A stretch of DNA of 64,000 bases from an uncultured Actinomycetes bacterium (lineage in GTDB: Bacteria > Actinomycetota > Actinomycetes > Nanopelagicales > Nanopelagicaceae): NCBI GenBank assembly GCA_903863015.1, contig CAIPAI010000032.1, positions 1 through 64,000 on the forward strand. Direction: 5' to 3'. A program made the translations under genes and the position numbers. Below the pieces are notes generated by a model. The model was not told the DNA's origin. It did not search any database and saw nothing but the letters and a program-made list of their open reading frames with translations. This document shows, in pieces, positions 1-8,266 of this stretch. The number at the start of each line of letters is the position of its first letter. Position 1 is the stretch's first letter.

Positions 1-2
1 TG

Positions 3-1562
3 CCACCGACAACTCCGAATCACGTCATGATTTACTTCTCTGAAAATCAAGTGAACTTCCGTTCCTTTACTTCTGCTTCTAACGAGTCGGGGGAGCAACT
101 TCTCTGCACCGAGTCCACCGATTCCAAGTGCGCACCGACGCTCACGAGCAAGTGGACACGTTTTGGTGCGGATTCATCCGTGGGTAATTGTGCGGTCGCG
201 CCGGAATCAATCTGCGTGAATTCGTTTTCGGCAATTTCCGAAGATGGCACCATCACCACCGGCATCCCTACGGAACGTGTTCATAAGAGCGATGGGGGAG
301 TTGTCTCAACGTACGACGGCACAACTAACTTAGGTTTTGCAGGTGGCTCATCCCCGTGGATTTGGACGATGGGAAGTGGTAATTCTGCGGTTGAGTACTT
401 AATGATCGGTGTCCTCGGGCAGGGCATGTTGGTGCGTAATGGCGCCTGGGATGTGGCGGATAAGAATTTGCGTTTTGCCATCTTCCCGATCAAGCGAGTA
501 ATGGGTGAGCGCTTTAAGGAATTCGCGCTGGAAGACGGATGTGTAGCCACAGACAACGGGGTCTGTTACGTTCGCCAACCGTTCGCTAAGAATTTGCGAT
601 TCAAAGTAGCTCTTCGCCTGCCGATTTCGATGTCGGGTTGGCTCAATGGCCGTCTACGCCAACCCAACGCGTACATCGAGGCTCATAACGCCAACTATTC
701 AGATTTGATTGTTGAAGCTGCCCCGACTGATGAGATCGTTGCCGGCGGATGGGTTCCCATTGACGCTAAGGCAGATGCTGTCATGAAGCGCCGCAACTTT
801 TACGCATCTGCTTCGGTGGTCAATAACAATTACGACGTACCCTCAATTAATCCGGATGATGCGGAAGCAGTAGATACTTTCAATACCTTCCCTGAAGTTC
901 TCGGCGATAAAGCGCTGAGTAATTACCTCGCGTGGCGACTCAATACTTCATCTCACGTGGATGCCGCCCCCATGCCTGCACCGGGAGCCAGCCCGACACC
1001 TATGCCGGCGCCGATGACGAATTGCAACACCGGAAAGGGAATTCAAGGGATCGTGGCCACCAACGCAGCCGTGTACGACCCGGGCGCACCTACTTTTGAT
1101 GCCGCAACCTCGACGTTGAATTACCGAGTAGCTTCTCCGCACTTGGCGAGTGATGGCACCGACAATCTAGGAACGTACGGATTCTCGATGCGTGCCGATC
1201 TGATTAAGTGCTACTACGGGCTCTCTACTCTGCCCACCTCGGCATCCGTATCCATCACTTATGGAACAGGTAGCGAACCGAAAATTTCCACGGTCGACCT
1301 CAAGGTGACGCGAGATTGGGTTTATCTCAACGCAAGTAACTTCACCTACTCTTCGCCTACGCTGAAAGTGAAGTTACTGGCGCCGCCGGCACCCACTCCA
1401 GTTGCTACTCCTGCACCCGTTGCGCCTGCGCCTATGGTGGCTCCTGCTCCGGTTGTTTCAAAGCCGGTATTGAAATCGATTACCTGCATGAAGGGTAAGA
1501 CGAAGAAGGTTGTGAAAGCGGTGACTCCGAAGTGTCCGACGGGTTACAAGAAAGTCGCTTAG
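3..1562 (+). CDS. Secreted surface protein with Pro/Ala linkers and a Cys/Lys-rich C-terminal tail (5' partial)
   Basis: The reading frame is open from the window edge, so the true start lies upstream and the N-terminus, including any signal peptide, is missing. About 510 residues are visible. The first 300 are a non-repetitive domain I do not recognise. A Pro/Ala/Met-rich linker (around residues 318-340) follows, then a second domain of about 120 residues, then a linker of repeated PAPV/PTPV units. The last 30 residues contain the pattern ITCMKGK...KCPTGYKK with two cysteines and many lysines. I associate this tail with exported proteins of planktonic actinobacteria; this is memory, not a search. 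The stop overlaps the stop of the convergent serine hydrolase by 4 bp (TTAG). Exported location and surface role are inference; the function is unknown. Confidence 0.7.
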   Translation, partial: PPTTPNHVMIYFSENQVNFRSFTSASNESGEQLLCTESTDSKCAPTLTSKWTRFGADSSVGNCAVAPESICVNSFSAISEDGTITTGIPTERVHKSDGGVVSTYDGTTNLGFAGGSSPWIWTMGSGNSAVEYLMIGVLGQGMLVRNGAWDVADKNLRFAIFPIKRVMGERFKEFALEDGCVATDNGVCYVRQPFAKNLRFKVALRLPISMSGWLNGRLRQPNAYIEAHNANYSDLIVEAAPTDEIVAGGWVPIDAKADAVMKRRNFYASASVVNNNYDVPSINPDDAEAVDTFNTFPEVLGDKALSNYLAWRLNTSSHVDAAPMPAPGASPTPMPAPMTNCNTGKGIQGIVATNAAVYDPGAPTFDAATSTLNYRVASPHLASDGTDNLGTYGFSMRADLIKCYYGLSTLPTSASVSITYGTGSEPKISTVDLKVTRDWVYLNASNFTYSSPTLKVKLLAPPAPTPVATPAPVAPAPMVAPAPVVSKPVLKSITCMKGKTKKVVKAVTPKCPTGYKKVA

Positions 1563-2698
1563 CCCTTTACGGCGATTTCATGCAGGATCCGGGCCGATTC
1601 AACTTCGTCGCTATCGACTAGGTTTGCGCTGAGTTTGACGATTACCGTTTTCTGAATCGGTAGCGCCATCACAATTTGCTCGTGCAGCCCGAGCATCATC
1701 GAAGTATTGGCGTACGGATGCCAGACGAATGCTCCGTAGCCCCAATTGTGGTCAAGAGTTTCCATCGGCGCCCATAGTCTTGCAAGCCATTGAGTATCTA
1801 CTTGTGCCGAAGGTGATAACAGAAGCGTTCCGAGTTTGACGTAATCGCGCGCTGCCGCGTTGTAGCAACAGAAGGCCTTCTCGATTCCGCCGTTCACATC
1901 AGTACTCCACGATGCGGCGTACTCAGCACCTAGTGGTTGCCAGAGACGCTCCTGCGCAAGTTGCACGAGGCTCTTTCCGGAGATCTTGCGCAGCACCATG
2001 CCGACCATCTGGGTATCTACGCTGCGGTAATCGCCCTTGGTGCCAGGTTCAAAGAGCATCTTGCGGTGGTTCTGAATGAAATAATTCATATCAGTTGTCG
2101 CATACATCTGTGCAATGGAGCGTCCCCACCCGGATGGACCTGAAGGGTAATCATCAGGAACGTCGATACCACCGCGCATATCGAGGAGATCGCCGATGGT
2201 GATTTTGTCGTACGAGGTACCGGTCTTCCACTCGGGGAGGATGTCCACGAGTAGGTCACTCTCCTTGAGTTTTCCCTCGGCAATAAATTGCCCAGCAAGA
2301 ATAGAAGTAATGCTCTTAGAGACAGAGTACGAAGGAAGTTTCTGATCTTTACTTATCCCCGCTGCGTACCACTCATGGGTGAGTTTGCCATCGCGATAGA
2401 TCAAGAGCGCGTTGGTGGCGGTGGCTTTCAGATACTCATCAAAGGTGACTGTTTTGCCGCGGAAGACCACGGTTTGTGGAAGCGTCTCCTGCGAACCCAC
2501 CTCTAATGGCTTCGGAGTTGAGCTCGCCGCAATGGGACTTGAGTTCATGTACTTCGGTGTATCCGTTGCCGCAGCAAAACCTACTCGTGCCACTTGAATC
2601 GGGTTGGGGTAACGGAAGCCAGCAAGCACGACCCAGAGCAGTACGAAGATCGTGAGCAGTGCGATGGCAGTTCTGCGCAGGAGCCGAACCAAGAACAT
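1559..2698 (-). CDS. Serine hydrolase of the beta-lactamase / 6-aminohexanoate-dimer hydrolase family
   Basis: This 379-aa protein begins with a basic stretch and a hydrophobic segment (about residues 10-28) typical of a signal anchor, so the catalytic domain should lie outside the membrane. The class C beta-lactamase nucleophile motif SxxK is present as S125-V-S-K128, and Y224-R-S226 fits the second motif (YxN/YxS). Family members hydrolyse esters, amides, small oligomers or peptidoglycan-like substrates; the sequence does not decide which. It lies 2 bp downstream of the amidohydrolase on the same strand, so the two are probably co-transcribed. Its stop codon overlaps that of the convergent surface-protein gene by 4 bp. 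The family is well supported, the substrate is not. Confidence 0.85.
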   Translation of the reverse strand: MFLVRLLRRTAIALLTIFVLLWVVLAGFRYPNPIQVARVGFAAATDTPKYMNSSPIAASSTPKPLEVGSQETLPQTVVFRGKTVTFDEYLKATATNALLIYRDGKLTHEWYAAGISKDQKLPSYSVSKSITSILAGQFIAEGKLKESDLLVDILPEWKTGTSYDKITIGDLLDMRGGIDVPDDYPSGPSGWGRSIAQMYATTDMNYFIQNHRKMLFEPGTKGDYRSVDTQMVGMVLRKISGKSLVQLAQERLWQPLGAEYAASWSTDVNGGIEKAFCCYNAAARDYVKLGTLLLSPSAQVDTQWLARLWAPMETLDHNWGYGAFVWHPYANTSMMLGLHEQIVMALPIQKTVIVKLSANLVDSDEVESARILHEIAVKG

Positions 2699-2700
2699 GG

Positions 2701-3933
2701 TTACCCTCCGAGAGAGAATTCAGTGGATGAGGTGGAACGTGCTACCACCTTACCCCTGGAGATCACCACTTTCGGAGGTAGATGATGATTCAGCACTTCG
2801 TGTACATCGTCGTGTGAGTGCACGAGCAGATCCGCTACTGCGCCCTCAGTAATTTTCTTAGGCGTCGCTCCGATGGCGCGTGATGCGCGTTCGGTGATCA
2901 TGTCGAAGAGATTTTCCATCCGCGCTCTCGTGTTGGCACCGAGGATATGCGCAGAGAGGAATGCGATCTCGAGCATGTTGTAGCGACCCCATGGGTAGTA
3001 AGGATCTTCGATGTCGTCGTGGCCGATACCAACGGCTTGCCCCATGTCGAAGAGTTCCAGAGCGCGAAGGTGGAGCGGTCCGGTATGTGGATCGGTGATG
3101 AAGCCCATCTGCGCTTGTTCGGCGAGTGCGGCCAATCTGCGGAAGGTCGGTTCTGGATAGAGCGCCATGGCGCGCGCGTGGCAACTCGTCACTTTGCCTT
3201 CGAGCCCGAATTCAAGTGCGGCCACTGCAAGCATTTCGCTGGTACGTAAGTTGGCATCGCCAGCATCATCATTGAGCATGGCAAGTCTGGTGCCGTGCTT
3301 CTGTGCCAACTTGGCCATCCGAGTCACATGTTCTTGTGATTGCGCATCCGTGTATTCAATCCACGGAATACCACCGACCACGTCGGCGCCTAACTTCATT
3401 GCTTCTTGTACATACTCTTCCGCACCTGGATCGCGGAGTAGACCATCTTGCGGGAATGCCACCACTTCAATCTTGATGACATCTTTGAGTTCATCGCGCA
3501 CCCGCATGACGCCCTTGATGCCTTCAAGTCGGGCTTTCGTGTCAGTGTCTACAAATGCTTGTATGTGGAGCACGCCATGTTTGATCGCGTTAAGTGCTGC
3601 AGCTTTTGCGTTGTCGTAGATCCAACTCTCGTGATACTTCTCTTTGATCTTTGATGCGAGCTCGATGCCTGTCATGGCGCCACCCATTGTGCCGGTGCCG
3701 TACTCGCCGATAGTCGCGTCACCAAATGAGCGGTACGTGTAGACCTTGCAGAGATGCATGTGACCGTCAACGAACGATGTTGATACGAGCGCGCCTTCTG
3801 CATCGATGGTTTCCCCGCCTGAAAGTGCCTCCTTGGAAATCGCGGAGATCTTCCCGCCAGTGATTCCCAGGTGAGCAGGGCCGTCGTGGCCACGGAGGCG
3901 TGCGTTATTGATGACGAGATCAAATGAGGTCAT
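2701..3933 (-). CDS. Cytosine-deaminase-like amidohydrolase with altered active site
   Basis: The 410-aa protein aligns along its length with E. coli cytosine deaminase CodA as I recall it: the HxH metal motif (H58, H60), the AFPQ(D/E)G stretch near 159-164, the LGADVVG stretch near 181-187, H252 and the GHDD motif at 304-307. The CodA segment holding metal ligand His214 and catalytic Glu217 reads N221 and A224 here, and the THVD histidine of CodA is Phe127. It may therefore hydrolyse a different substrate, use another metal geometry, or have lost activity. It is upstream of, and probably in one transcript with, the serine hydrolase. The start faces proA across a 46-bp divergent region. Amidohydrolase fold is near certain; cytosine deamination is doubtful. 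Confidence 0.8.
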   Translation of the reverse strand: MTSFDLVINNARLRGHDGPAHLGITGGKISAISKEALSGGETIDAEGALVSTSFVDGHMHLCKVYTYRSFGDATIGEYGTGTMGGAMTGIELASKIKEKYHESWIYDNAKAAALNAIKHGVLHIQAFVDTDTKARLEGIKGVMRVRDELKDVIKIEVVAFPQDGLLRDPGAEEYVQEAMKLGADVVGGIPWIEYTDAQSQEHVTRMAKLAQKHGTRLAMLNDDAGDANLRTSEMLAVAALEFGLEGKVTSCHARAMALYPEPTFRRLAALAEQAQMGFITDPHTGPLHLRALELFDMGQAVGIGHDDIEDPYYPWGRYNMLEIAFLSAHILGANTRARMENLFDMITERASRAIGATPKKITEGAVADLLVHSHDDVHEVLNHHLPPKVVISRGKVVARSTSSTEFSLGG

Positions 3934-3967
3934 GGATAGATCTAATCATGATCCAAAGTTGGGCGGG

Positions 3968-3973
3968 TACCCT
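3968..3973 (+). promoter_or_regulatory. Predicted -10 element of a leaderless proA promoter
   Basis: The hexamer TACCCT sits so that its last base is 6 nt from the proA ATG, placing the expected transcription start on the A of the start codon. No Shine-Dalgarno sequence fits before this ATG. Both facts agree with a leaderless mRNA, common in actinobacteria. No convincing -35 box is seen. Confidence 0.45.
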
Positions 3974-3979
3974 TAGGCC

Positions 3980-5224
3980 ATGGTTATTGCAGATTTAGCG
4001 GGCAGGGCGCGTACCGCCGCGCGGGCCCTGGCAGTAGCCACCCGAGCAGAGAAGGACGCGGCCCTGCTAGCGATGGCTGACGCATTAGAGGCGCGCACCG
4101 CTGAAATCCTGGCCGCCAATGTTCTCGATGTAGCCGCCGCGGCGAGCGCGGATAGCACTGGGCAATACCTCGATCGCCTCACTCTTACTTCTGCTCGCGT
4201 CACTTCGATGGCGAATGGATTGCGCCAGGTCGCCAGCCTTGCAGATCCGATTGGCGAAGTGATTCGCGATAACACCATGGCTAATGGTTTGAAGATTCGC
4301 CAAGTGCGCGTGCCTTTTGGTGTAGTCGGCATGATCTACGAGGCTCGTCCCAACGTCACTGTCGATGCGGCAGGTATTACCTTGAAGTCTGGTAGCGCTG
4401 TCCTGCTGCGTGGATCTTCGTCGGCGTCCAAGAGCAATGCCATTTTGGTAGAGGTGATGCGCGCAGCGCTTGCGACCACTTCGCTACCAGCAGATGTCGT
4501 ACAGCTCGTACCTTCTGAAGATCATGCCACCGTGAAAGACTTACTCACTGCCCGCGGACTAGTTGACTTAGTGATTCCACGTGGGGGAGCGAGCCTTATT
4601 CGTCGAGTGGTTGAAGAGAGCACTGTCCCAGTCATCGAAACCGGTGTCGGAAATTGCCATGTCTATGTCGATGAGTTTGCTGATCTCGAAAAAGCAGTCG
4701 CCATCGTGGTCAACTCAAAGGTGCATCGACCAAGTGTCTGCAATGCTGCGGAGACTCTCCTGGTGCACGAAAAGATAGCGAGCGCCTTCCTGCCGCGCAT
4801 CACTTCCGAACTCATCGCATCCGGCGTCACTATTCATGGCGACGCGGCATTTCTGGCATGTGACTCACACGTGGTGGCGGCCGAGGCTGACGATTGGGAT
4901 ATCGAATACGGCGCTCTCGAGATTGCAGCCCGGGTGGTTTCTTCTCTCGATGAAGCCGTGGAACATATCCGCACCCACGGCACCCAACACACGGAAGCGA
5001 TCGTTACTGAGTCCGCCGTAACTGCCCAACGGTTCGTGGCAACCCTTGATAGCGCGGCCATCATGATCAACGCCTCGACCCGCTTCACCGACGGTGAAGA
5101 GTTCGGTTTTGGCGCTGAAATTGGGATCTCCACCCAGAAATTGCATGCCCGTGGCCCGATGGGGCTCACGGAAATGACCAGCACCACATGGATCGTGAGT
5201 GGCGAGGGACAAATCCGGGGCTAA
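3980..5224 (+). CDS. proA: Glutamate-5-semialdehyde dehydrogenase (gamma-glutamyl phosphate reductase)
   Basis: This enzyme reduces gamma-glutamyl phosphate with NADPH to glutamate-5-semialdehyde, the second step of proline synthesis, in the cytoplasm. The 414-aa length is normal. The catalytic Cys254 lies in the conserved [11 protein letters not shown] stretch, and [11 protein letters not shown] near residues 375-385 and the [10 protein letters not shown] end motif are typical of ProA. The N-terminal 110 residues are Ala-rich and helical. It is followed by a small membrane-protein gene and then nadD, a neighbourhood found in many actinobacteria. proB is not in the window. The ATG appears to be leaderless. 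Confidence 0.97.
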   Translation: MVIADLAGRARTAARALAVATRAEKDAALLAMADALEARTAEILAANVLDVAAAASADSTGQYLDRLTLTSARVTSMANGLRQVASLADPIGEVIRDNTMANGLKIRQVRVPFGVVGMIYEARPNVTVDAAGITLKSGSAVLLRGSSSASKSNAILVEVMRAALATTSLPADVVQLVPSEDHATVKDLLTARGLVDLVIPRGGASLIRRVVEESTVPVIETGVGNCHVYVDEFADLEKAVAIVVNSKVHRPSVCNAAETLLVHEKIASAFLPRITSELIASGVTIHGDAAFLACDSHVVAAEADDWDIEYGALEIAARVVSSLDEAVEHIRTHGTQHTEAIVTESAVTAQRFVATLDSAAIMINASTRFTDGEEFGFGAEIGISTQKLHARGPMGLTEMTSTTWIVSGEGQIRG

Positions 5225-5245
5225 TCCCTGGCTAGACTGACGCCC

Positions 5246-5374
5246 ATGTTCCATCTCCTTGCAGAAGAAGCTAAGCGTCAGATGTCGGCCCCCTCGGTTG
5301 CCTTTGGCGTCGTGGCTTTTGGCGCTCTCGCCTTCGGTCTCTACGTCGTTTTACGCCAAGACGTAGATAAGTAA
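5246..5374 (+). CDS. Small single-span membrane protein (42 aa)
   Basis: An ATG opens a 42-codon frame running from 21 bp after proA to 21 bp before nadD. The product has a short charged N-terminus (AEEAKRQ), one hydrophobic segment at about residues 15-36 rich in Phe, Gly, Ala and Val, and a polar RQDVDK tail. This is the layout of a one-helix membrane protein. It shows no recognisable domain. It lies in the same orientation as its neighbours and fills the gap almost exactly, which supports a real gene. Function unknown. Confidence 0.6.
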   Translation: MFHLLAEEAKRQMSAPSVAFGVVAFGALAFGLYVVLRQDVDK

Positions 5375-5395
5375 ACCGGTAGATAAGTAATCCGT

Positions 5396-6004
5396 ATGAG
5401 TGCGGAGAACGCGCTCGTCACGCGCCATGTCGCGCTCTTTGGCGGCACCTTCGACCCTGTGCATCACACGCATCGAGCCATCATTGATGCGGTCCTTGAT
5501 ACTGACCTCGTAGATTTAGTCCTCGTTCTTCCCGCGGGTGATCCTTGGCAGAAGAGTGAAGTGATTGCCTCCGCGAAAGATCGACTTGAAATGTGTCGCT
5601 TGGCACTCGGGGCGCACGCCGATGTAGAGATTTCCGATATCGAAATTCAACGCGATGGGCCGACGTACACCATCGATACGGTGCACGAACTTTTGAGGGA
5701 ACATCCCGAGTGGAAAATCTCCCTCGTACTAGGTGCAGACTCAGTAGCAAATTTTCATACCTGGCATCGCGCCGATCAACTCTCGGAACTCGTGGAAATT
5801 CTGGCGGTTGCCCGCCCCGGCCATGAATTGCATCCCGGGGCGCCGCTTGTGCATCCACTGCGCATCAATCGTGTGGATATGCCAGAGAGCTCGCTCTCAG
5901 CAACTGAGATTCGTGCCGAACTCAACGCCGGACGCGTTCCGCCAGGCTTAAATCCCGCTGTTCTGCACTACATTCATCAGCACTCGCTTTATGTGGGAGA
6001 CTGA
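5396..6004 (+). CDS. nadD: Nicotinate-nucleotide adenylyltransferase
   Basis: NadD joins ATP and nicotinate mononucleotide to make deamido-NAD, a required step of NAD synthesis. The 202-aa protein has the N-terminal nucleotide-binding motif GGTFDPVH (residues 16-23), the segment RDGPTYTIDT near 83-92, GADSVANFHTWH near 113-124, and a C-terminal SATEIR motif, all typical of the family. The motif normally read as HxGH is HHTH (residues 23-26), with Thr for Gly, which is unusual. It is followed within 8 bp by rsfS, as in many bacteria. Confidence 0.93.
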   Translation: MSAENALVTRHVALFGGTFDPVHHTHRAIIDAVLDTDLVDLVLVLPAGDPWQKSEVIASAKDRLEMCRLALGAHADVEISDIEIQRDGPTYTIDTVHELLREHPEWKISLVLGADSVANFHTWHRADQLSELVEILAVARPGHELHPGAPLVHPLRINRVDMPESSLSATEIRAELNAGRVPPGLNPAVLHYIHQHSLYVGD

Positions 6005-6011
6005 TCTCCTC

Positions 6012-6389
6012 ATGACAGCCACCTCAGTAGCGCGTAATAGCGCCAAAGTCGCAGTAGCGGCCGCACTCGACAAGATCGCCACCGAAGTTATCGCACTCGA
6101 TGTTTCCGAACATTTTGCGCTCGCTGACATCTTTGTCATTGCCAGCGGCAATAACGAACCACAGGTCAACGCCATCATCGACGAGATGGAACGCAAACTC
6201 CTAGAAATCGGCGAGAAAGCGATTCGTCGCGAGGGTGCTCGTGAAGGACGGTGGGTGCTGCTGGATTACGGCGACATGATCATTCACGTGATGCACTTTG
6301 AAGAGCGCGCCTACTACGACTTAGAACGCCTCTGGAAAGATTGCCCACGGTTAGATCTTGCTGAATTAGGCATCTCGAGTGGCGCGTAA
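6012..6389 (+). CDS. rsfS: Ribosomal silencing factor RsfS
   Basis: RsfS binds ribosomal protein L14 on the large subunit and blocks subunit joining when nutrients are scarce. The chosen ATG gives 125 residues; an in-frame ATG 21 bp upstream would overlap nadD. Conserved elements are [17 protein letters not shown] in the centre, the [16 protein letters not shown] stretch and the following [17 protein letters not shown], which match the RsfS/DUF143 family closely. It is the third member of the nadD operon, and its end overlaps the start of the phosphatase gene by 11 bp. Confidence 0.93.
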   Translation: MTATSVARNSAKVAVAAALDKIATEVIALDVSEHFALADIFVIASGNNEPQVNAIIDEMERKLLEIGEKAIRREGAREGRWVLLDYGDMIIHVMHFEERAYYDLERLWKDCPRLDLAELGISSGA

Positions 6390-7044
6390 GTTACTGCTCT
6401 GGCGTCACGGTCGTACCGCATGGAATCTGGAGAATCGTTTTCAAGGCCATACCGATATTCCTCTTGACGAGACTGGCGTAGCGCAAGCAGCTCGCGCTGC
6501 TTCACTGCTCGCTTCTTTTGCTCCGCACTCTATTATCTGTAGCGATCTCGGACGCGCGCAGGCTACTGCCGCCCCGTTACTTGCATTAACCGGGCTGACT
6601 GCCGCGATAGAACCAGGTATTCGAGAGACGCATGGTGGGCAGTGGGAAGGTCGCACAGGGGCAGATATTCGTAGCACTGATGGCGAGAATTTTGCTCGAT
6701 GGGTCAATAGTGAAGATGTCGTTGCTGGCGATACGGGGGAGCGACGCAGTGAAGTAGCCGCGCGCGCAGTGGCCACGATTGAGAAAGCTCTGCAATCGGT
6801 GCCCGACGATGAGACGTTGATCGCAGTCACCCATGGCGGCACGGCCCGTTGTGTGATCGCCACCCTGCTCGATCTACCGCCTGATGCCTGGGGCGCCATC
6901 GGGGGCCTGGCGAATTGTTCGTGGTCAGTCCTCGAAGAGGTCGATCGACCTGACGGTTCACGGGGCTGGCGCCTCGTGGAACATAACGCGGGCACCCTGC
7001 CTGAGCCGGTACTCGGCGAGGAGTCTGGGCCTTCGCACTCCTAG
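6379..7044 (+). CDS. Histidine phosphatase family protein (phosphoglycerate-mutase-like)
   Basis: The 221-aa protein starts with a GTG inside the end of rsfS. It carries the RHG catalytic motif at residues 9-11, followed by [17 protein letters not shown], and a second catalytic His in [10 protein letters not shown] near residues 154-163. These are the marks of the broad-specificity phosphatase branch of the phosphoglycerate mutase superfamily. This gene commonly follows rsfS in actinobacteria, where some members act as phosphoglyceryl-glucose or phosphosugar phosphatases. The substrate cannot be fixed here. Its stop codon coincides with the first bases of a 12-bp tandem repeat. Confidence 0.88.
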   Translation: MARKLLLWRHGRTAWNLENRFQGHTDIPLDETGVAQAARAASLLASFAPHSIICSDLGRAQATAAPLLALTGLTAAIEPGIRETHGGQWEGRTGADIRSTDGENFARWVNSEDVVAGDTGERRSEVAARAVATIEKALQSVPDDETLIAVTHGGTARCVIATLLDLPPDAWGAIGGLANCSWSVLEEVDRPDGSRGWRLVEHNAGTLPEPVLGEESGPSHS

Positions 7045-7114
7045 CCCCACTCTCAGCCCCACTCTCAGCCCCACTCTCAGCCCCACTCTCAGCCCCACTC
7101 TCAGCCCCACTCTC
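7043..7114 (+). repeat. Six perfect tandem copies of a 12-bp repeat
   Basis: AGCCCCACTCTC is repeated six times without a mismatch, beginning at the last two bases of the phosphatase stop codon. A degenerate seventh copy (AGGCCCACCTCG) follows. The unit has no internal dyad symmetry. Perfect identity points to recent or ongoing copy-number change. No role is evident. Confidence 0.95.
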
Positions 7115-7162
7115 AGGCCCACCTCGGGTTCGCCTGCACGGAAAAAAAGGCATTCGGCTGAA

Positions 7163-7191
7163 TTGGTATTAATGCGTACATCGGCTATGTT
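7163..7191 (+). promoter_or_regulatory. Predicted sigma-70-type promoter of tRNA-Ala
   Basis: TTGGTA and TATGTT are separated by 17 bp. The -10 box ends 9 bp before the first base of the tRNA, so transcription would begin only two or three bases upstream of the mature 5' end. Confidence 0.6.
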
Positions 7192-7200
7192 GGCGATTCC

Positions 7201-7273
7201 GGGGCTGTGGCGCAGCTGGTAGCGCACCTGCATGGCATGCAGGGGGTCAGGGGTTCAAGTCCCCTCAGCTCCA
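7201..7273 (+). tRNA. tRNA-Ala (anticodon GGC)
   Basis: A 73-nt cloverleaf folds by eye. The acceptor stem GGGGCTG pairs with CAGCTCC through one G-U pair. The D stem is GCGC/GCGC, the anticodon stem CCTGC/GCAGG around the loop ATGGCAT, the variable loop 5 nt, and the T stem AGGGG/CCCCT around TTCAAGT. The anticodon GGC is at 7234-7236 and reads GCC and GCU alanine codons. The 3' CCA is not encoded. A promoter lies directly upstream, and a terminator hairpin overlaps the 3' end. Confidence 0.95.
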
Positions 7274-7291
7274 CTCAAAGAGTGGTTTCTT
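7271..7291 (+). terminator. Rho-independent terminator of tRNA-Ala
   Basis: CCACTC-AAA-GAGTGG forms a perfect 6-bp stem with a 3-nt loop and is followed by TTTCTT. The stem shares its first three bases with the 3' end of the tRNA, so processing and termination signals overlap. Confidence 0.6.
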
Positions 7292-7312
7292 CGGTACTTC
7301 TAAGGAGCCAAA

Positions 7313-8266
7313 ATGGCAGTCATCTCTCCTATCCCGCGTCATTGGGATGCCAGAGCGATCCCAGATCTCCACGGCAAGCGTTACCTCGTCACTGGGGGAA
7401 ATTCTGGTTTGGGATTTGAAACGGTGCGTGCGCTTGCAAGTCACGGCGCTGAAGTAGTGATGGCGAGTCGTAACCTTGCAAAGGCAGAAGTCGCCGCATC
7501 CAAAATTCGTGGCAATGTTCTTGTTGCTGAACTTGATCTTGCAAACCTTGCATCGATTGAAACATTTGCGCGCGAAATCACCTGGGATCATTTAGATGCG
7601 CTGATATTAAATGCTGGTGTGATGGCGACCCCGCTTCGTCACACTGTTGATGGATTTGAATTGCAGATGGGAACAAACCATTTAGGTCACTTCGCACTCG
7701 CGGCGCGCTTGCTCCAAAAGCTCCGAGGTGCACGCGTTGTTTCCGTGGCAAGCATGGCTCATCGGATGGCCGACTTCGATCAGAGTCGACTTAAAGAGCA
7801 GATGTGGATGAAGGGCGACGACGCGCTTAAGTACAACGCCTGGAAGACATATGGTCGGAGCAAGTTAGCCAACCTGCTCTTCACTCATGAGTTGCAACGT
7901 CGAAGCGATACTGGCGGCTGGGGAATTACCGCGCTCGCAGCTCACCCCGGTTGGTCCAATACCAATTTGCAGATGGTCGCCCCGGAGATGAAGGGTCAGG
8001 GTTTCGCGGCCTCGGCAACCTCTCTCGTAAACAAAGCCCTTGCACAATCTGCGCTCATGGGTGCGCTCCCGACGCTAGCGGCTGCGATCTTGCCCTCGAT
8101 CCCGGGCGGGGCATACCTCGGACCCGATGGCCTCGGGGAGTTGCGCGGCCACCCGAAATTGGTCAGAGCGCGTGATATTGCCTACGACCCACGCTTAGCA
8201 GGAGCGCTCTGGGGGATCAGCGAGGATCTCACCGGGCTTTCCTGGCGGGTACTCTTTGAACCCTGA
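7313..8266 (+). CDS. Short-chain dehydrogenase/reductase (retinol-dehydrogenase-like)
   Basis: A 317-aa SDR enzyme. The cofactor motif [11 protein letters not shown] lies near residues 25-35, NAGVMA of the central motif near 99-104, and the catalytic YGRSK (YxxxK) near 180-184. The extended C-terminus with [10 protein letters not shown] resembles the retinol dehydrogenase / WW-domain oxidoreductase-like branch. It should reduce or oxidise a carbonyl or alcohol with NAD(P)H; the substrate is unknown. AAGGAG at 7302-7307 is a good ribosome-binding site. The stop overlaps the leuS ATG by one base (TGATG), so the two genes are probably translationally coupled despite unrelated roles. Confidence 0.88.
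   Translation: MAVISPIPRHWDARAIPDLHGKRYLVTGGNSGLGFETVRALASHGAEVVMASRNLAKAEVAASKIRGNVLVAELDLANLASIETFAREITWDHLDALILNAGVMATPLRHTVDGFELQMGTNHLGHFALAARLLQKLRGARVVSVASMAHRMADFDQSRLKEQMWMKGDDALKYNAWKTYGRSKLANLLFTHELQRRSDTGGWGITALAAHPGWSNTNLQMVAPEMKGQGFAASATSLVNKALAQSALMGALPTLAAAILPSIPGGAYLGPDGLGELRGHPKLVRARDIAYDPRLAGALWGISEDLTGLSWRVLFEP

Noticed and set aside
7043-7114. Tandem repeats as a possible CRISPR array
   Set aside because: Units are 12 bp and directly adjacent, with no spacers and no cas genes nearby.
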